Positions 61,305 to 64,000 of a DNA stretch of 64,000 nt are shown piece after piece (position 1 is the stretch's first letter; the number at the start of each line of letters is the position of its first letter). The DNA is taken from the NCBI RefSeq assembly GCF_001618955.1, contig NZ_LVYV01000012.1, positions 372,001-436,000 of the forward strand. Reading direction: 5' to 3'. Source of the DNA: Tardiphaga robiniae. GTDB taxonomy: Bacteria; Pseudomonadota; Alphaproteobacteria; Rhizobiales; Xanthobacteraceae. The notes beneath the pieces are model-generated. The model was not told the DNA's origin. It saw only the letters and a program-made list of their open reading frames with translations, and did no database searches. Both the position numbers and the translations under genes were made by a program.

Positions 61305-62021
61305 TCACGTTGTCGGTGTGGTCGGCGTCGTCGGCGTTGTCGTCGGACGCACCACGCGCTTGATTTTGTCGACGGTATAGTTGCTGCCGTTGATCGAGAG
61401 CAGAGCGGGGCTCGCTGACAGATCGACGGAATCGACAACGCCCTGGACTTCCGTGGAGATGGCGACATCGCGGCCGTTGTCGTCCTTGCCCGTTGCAGTC
61501 AGCGTATAGGCCCCTTCGGGATACTGAACGCCGTCATTGCCTTTGCCATCCCATACGAAAGTGCCGTTGCCCGACTGCAACGTGTACTTTCCGGTGTAGA
61601 CAACGTTACCAGCTGAATTCGTAATGTTGACGGTGGCTGTAGAGTCCTTGTCGGCGAGCAGATTCCATGTCGCCGACGTCTTGAATTGCGCCGTGCTGCC
61701 ATCGACGGCGACGTTGTTGCCGACATAGATGAGCGCCTGCGTCGCTTCCGTAGCTTTGCCAAGATCGACCAAGGCTTTCAGCTGATCGTTCGACTTGAGC
61801 TGCTGTTCGACGCCCGCGAACTGCACGAGCTGCTGCGTGAACTGGTTGGTATCGAGCGGATCGAGCGGGTTCTGATTCTGCAACTGCGTCGTCAGCAGTG
61901 TCAGGAACGTCTGGAAATTATCCGCAATGCCGGTGGTCGTCGTGCCGGAGCTGCTGCTCGAGTTCGATACCGGCGTGGTGCCGGATACGACAGGGCTTGG
62001 AGTCGTTGCGTCAACTGCCAT
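61305..62021 (-). CDS. flgD: Flagellar hook-capping protein FlgD
   Basis: A 238-residue hook-cap protein. The N-terminal secretion/assembly motif is intact: FQTFLTLLTTQLQNQNPLDPLDTNQFTQQLVQFAGVEQQ (residues 36-74). The C-terminal half holds the Tudor/FnIII-like hook-assembly domain (VWDGKGNDGVQYPEGAYTLTATGKDDNG). The last 13 residues are a Thr-Pro repeat tail (TTTPTTPTTPTT), an unusual low-complexity end. It lies 10 bp after fliK, with which it is probably cotranscribed; it serves as scaffold for hook polymerisation. Confidence 0.95.
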   Translation of the reverse strand: MAVDATTPSPVVSGTTPVSNSSSSSGTTTTGIADNFQTFLTLLTTQLQNQNPLDPLDTNQFTQQLVQFAGVEQQLKSNDQLKALVDLGKATEATQALIYVGNNVAVDGSTAQFKTSATWNLLADKDSTATVNITNSAGNVVYTGKYTLQSGNGTFVWDGKGNDGVQYPEGAYTLTATGKDDNGRDVAISTEVQGVVDSVDLSASPALLSINGSNYTVDKIKRVVRPTTTPTTPTTPTT

Positions 62022-62031
62022 GGTTCACTCC

Positions 62032-63555
62032 TCAGATACTGATGTCGACGCCGCTGCTGGATCCCAGCATGCGGCCGTAACCGCGACCCGCAGCAATCGC
62101 AGGCACGGACTCGTCTTCGTGGATCACAAGGCGCTGGGCGTTGCGGCCCGAATTCTCGCCATTGTTCTGTTGCTGGCCTTGCGATTGATCGCGCAGGCTG
62201 AATTGTAATCCGCTGTCATTGGTCTTGAAGCCGGCCTGTTCGAGCGCGCGCTGCAGTTGCGGTGCATCCTGGCGCAGCATGGTCAGGGTTTCCGGCTTCT
62301 CGACGGTGAGGTGCGAGGTGACGTTGCCATGCTTGTCGACTTCGAGCCGGACATCGATACGGCCGAGTTCGGCAGGGTCGAGCCTGATATCGAAGCTGCT
62401 CTTTCCGGATTTGGCATTCTGCGCGATCTCGACGGCGACGCCGTTCAAAGGCACTGGCGCATTGGTCGCGACCGTGGCGGTCAATTGCGGGGTCGCAGCT
62501 GCAATCGGCGTCGGTGCGGTCTGCAACGGCTGCTGCTGCAAGCTATTGGTGGTCGGCGCAGTCACATCCGGTAATGCAGCCTGGGCGGTATGTTCGGTGC
62601 GACGCTCATGGGCAGCGCCAGCCGCAGGCTTTGCAGCTTCCGGTGCAACGGCGGTCGCGTCAGTTGCTACGCCATCGACGGGTTTGTCGCCCGGCTTGGC
62701 ATCCTTGCCGACGGTCGGCACTGCGGCCGCGTCGGCTGGCTGCGCGGACGTCGTCTCGGTGGTTTTGGTCTTGTCTTCTGATTTGACCTCGGCCGTCGAT
62801 GCCGTTGTGGCATCGGCTGCGCTGGTCTTCTTCGCGCCGGCTTTGCCGCCCGCGGGCGTCGCGGATGCGATAAGTGCCGCGAAATTTTCTTCGGCTTCCG
62901 GAGGCGTCGTTGCGGGCGCCGCTTCGGCGTCAGCCGTTGCAGCTTCAGTCACTGCCGTCTGGGCTTTCAAAACGGCTGCAGCGATGGCGAGAGGCTGTGC
63001 AACGCCGGTGGTTTCGGGCGCTGTCGGAGCTACTGCAACATCGGTCGTGGCCGCAGGCACGGGGATCGCGACGGCGACGGCGGCGACCGCAACGGGCTTC
63101 TCGGTTGAGGCCGTTGCATCGACATCGGTCGTTGCGGTCTTGTCGGTATCCTTGGACGAGGCGCCCTTGGTGTCAGTCTTGTCGCCCGTTTTCGCGTCGG
63201 CCTTGGAATCGGCCTTCGTGTCGCTCGGGTCGCTCTTCTTCGCCTTGCGGGAGTCCTGCGCGGCATCGGCTGCCTGGGTGTCGCGGTCACGTGCATTGAC
63301 GGCCGCGTTGTCGGCGCGATCGTCGGACTGCCGTGTGCGGTCATTGCTCGAGGAGCGCGTGTCGTCGCGCCGTGCGGGTGCTGGCAGATCAGGCTGGGCG
63401 GCTGCGGCGCGATCGGTCACGACGCTGGCGGCAGTGTTGCTGTCGACCAGCGAGCCGAAGCTGTCGGCGTCCGACCGCTGATCGTCGCGGGACGAATTCG
63501 ATCGCGCGTTCTGAAACGAGATGTTTGAGATGATATCGGACGTGACGCTAACCAC
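62032..63555 (-). CDS. fliK: Flagellar hook-length control protein FliK
   Basis: A 507-residue protein with a long, low-complexity, Ala/Thr/Asp/Lys-rich N-terminal part (repeats such as SDTKADSKADAKTGDKTDTK, about residues 95-130) and a C-terminal Flg_hook domain. That domain has SFDIRLDPAELGRIDVRLEVDKHGNVTSHL, then RQDAPQLQRALEQAGFKTND, then LQFSLRDQ. It controls hook length and the switch of export substrate. The start codon is GTG at 63555, with GGAAAGG about 5 nt upstream. It precedes flgD and is divergent from mnmA. Confidence 0.92.
   Translation of the reverse strand: MVSVTSDIISNISFQNARSNSSRDDQRSDADSFGSLVDSNTAASVVTDRAAAAQPDLPAPARRDDTRSSSNDRTRQSDDRADNAAVNARDRDTQAADAAQDSRKAKKSDPSDTKADSKADAKTGDKTDTKGASSKDTDKTATTDVDATASTEKPVAVAAVAVAIPVPAATTDVAVAPTAPETTGVAQPLAIAAAVLKAQTAVTEAATADAEAAPATTPPEAEENFAALIASATPAGGKAGAKKTSAADATTASTAEVKSEDKTKTTETTSAQPADAAAVPTVGKDAKPGDKPVDGVATDATAVAPEAAKPAAGAAHERRTEHTAQAALPDVTAPTTNSLQQQPLQTAPTPIAAATPQLTATVATNAPVPLNGVAVEIAQNAKSGKSSFDIRLDPAELGRIDVRLEVDKHGNVTSHLTVEKPETLTMLRQDAPQLQRALEQAGFKTNDSGLQFSLRDQSQGQQQNNGENSGRNAQRLVIHEDESVPAIAAGRGYGRMLGSSSGVDISI

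Positions 63556-64000
<445 letters not shown>

Noticed and set aside
62032-63555. A toxin- or adhesin-like repetitive protein
   Set aside because: The repetitive Ala/Thr/Lys/Asp composition first suggested this, but the conserved C-terminal hook-length domain and the neighbour flgD identify FliK.

Overview
The window is chromosomal DNA of a GC-rich alphaproteobacterium of the Rhizobiales, most like the Bradyrhizobium/Rhodopseudomonas/Afipia/Tardiphaga group (Nitrobacteraceae). This is judged from the protein sequences, the fliF-fliG-fliH(flbE)-fliN-flbD flagellar order next to a SciP/DUF1153 gene, the soxBDAG operon, a short chlorite-dismutase-like protein and BA14K, DUF1153 and DUF1499 proteins. 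I could not assign a genus. Genes are dense, often overlap by 4 bp, and no rRNA, tRNA, CRISPR array, intact insertion sequence or prophage was seen.

1-16.6 kb is a catabolic and transport region. On the minus strand are an M20-type peptidase fragment, gabT, an acetylpolyamine amidohydrolase-like deacetylase and a GntR/FCD regulator. Facing them are a class II aldolase, a complete peptide/opine-type ABC importer (binding protein, two permeases, fused double ATPase) and a 2-hydroxyacid dehydrogenase. Heterotetrameric sarcosine oxidase soxBDAG (minus) and an aldo/keto reductase follow. Together they suggest uptake and oxidation of small N-substituted amino compounds such as polyamine derivatives and sarcosine.

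16.8-38.5 kb is mixed housekeeping and accessory DNA. A nikR gene is divergent from a TonB-dependent receptor across a textbook NikR operator. Then come a beta-propeller lactonase, an MBL hydrolase, glutaryl-CoA dehydrogenase, a RibBA-like protein whose second domain has lost its catalytic cysteines, a CPA2 antiporter, an aminotransferase, an acyl-CoA synthetase, LysE and MFS exporters, transglutaminase-like and gamma-glutamylcyclotransferase genes, a brnTA toxin-antitoxin pair with a clear promoter, and a short chlorite-dismutase-like protein. Palindromic intergenic repeats separate many of these genes.

38.8-43.3 kb holds dnaG and rpoD; the primase has lost all four zinc-finger ligands. 43.6-55.4 kb carries a DUF4160/DUF2442 pair, a low-GC fragment of a ParA/MinD-like NTPase, a lytic transglycosylase, a diguanylate cyclase, a PAS protein, msrB/msrA, a RecD-like helicase and small membrane proteins.

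55.6-63.6 kb is a flagellar block on the minus strand: fliK, flgD, sciP, then the fliFGHN-flbD operon, with CtrA-like sites upstream of sciP and fliF. The window ends inside mnmA, which is divergent from fliK.
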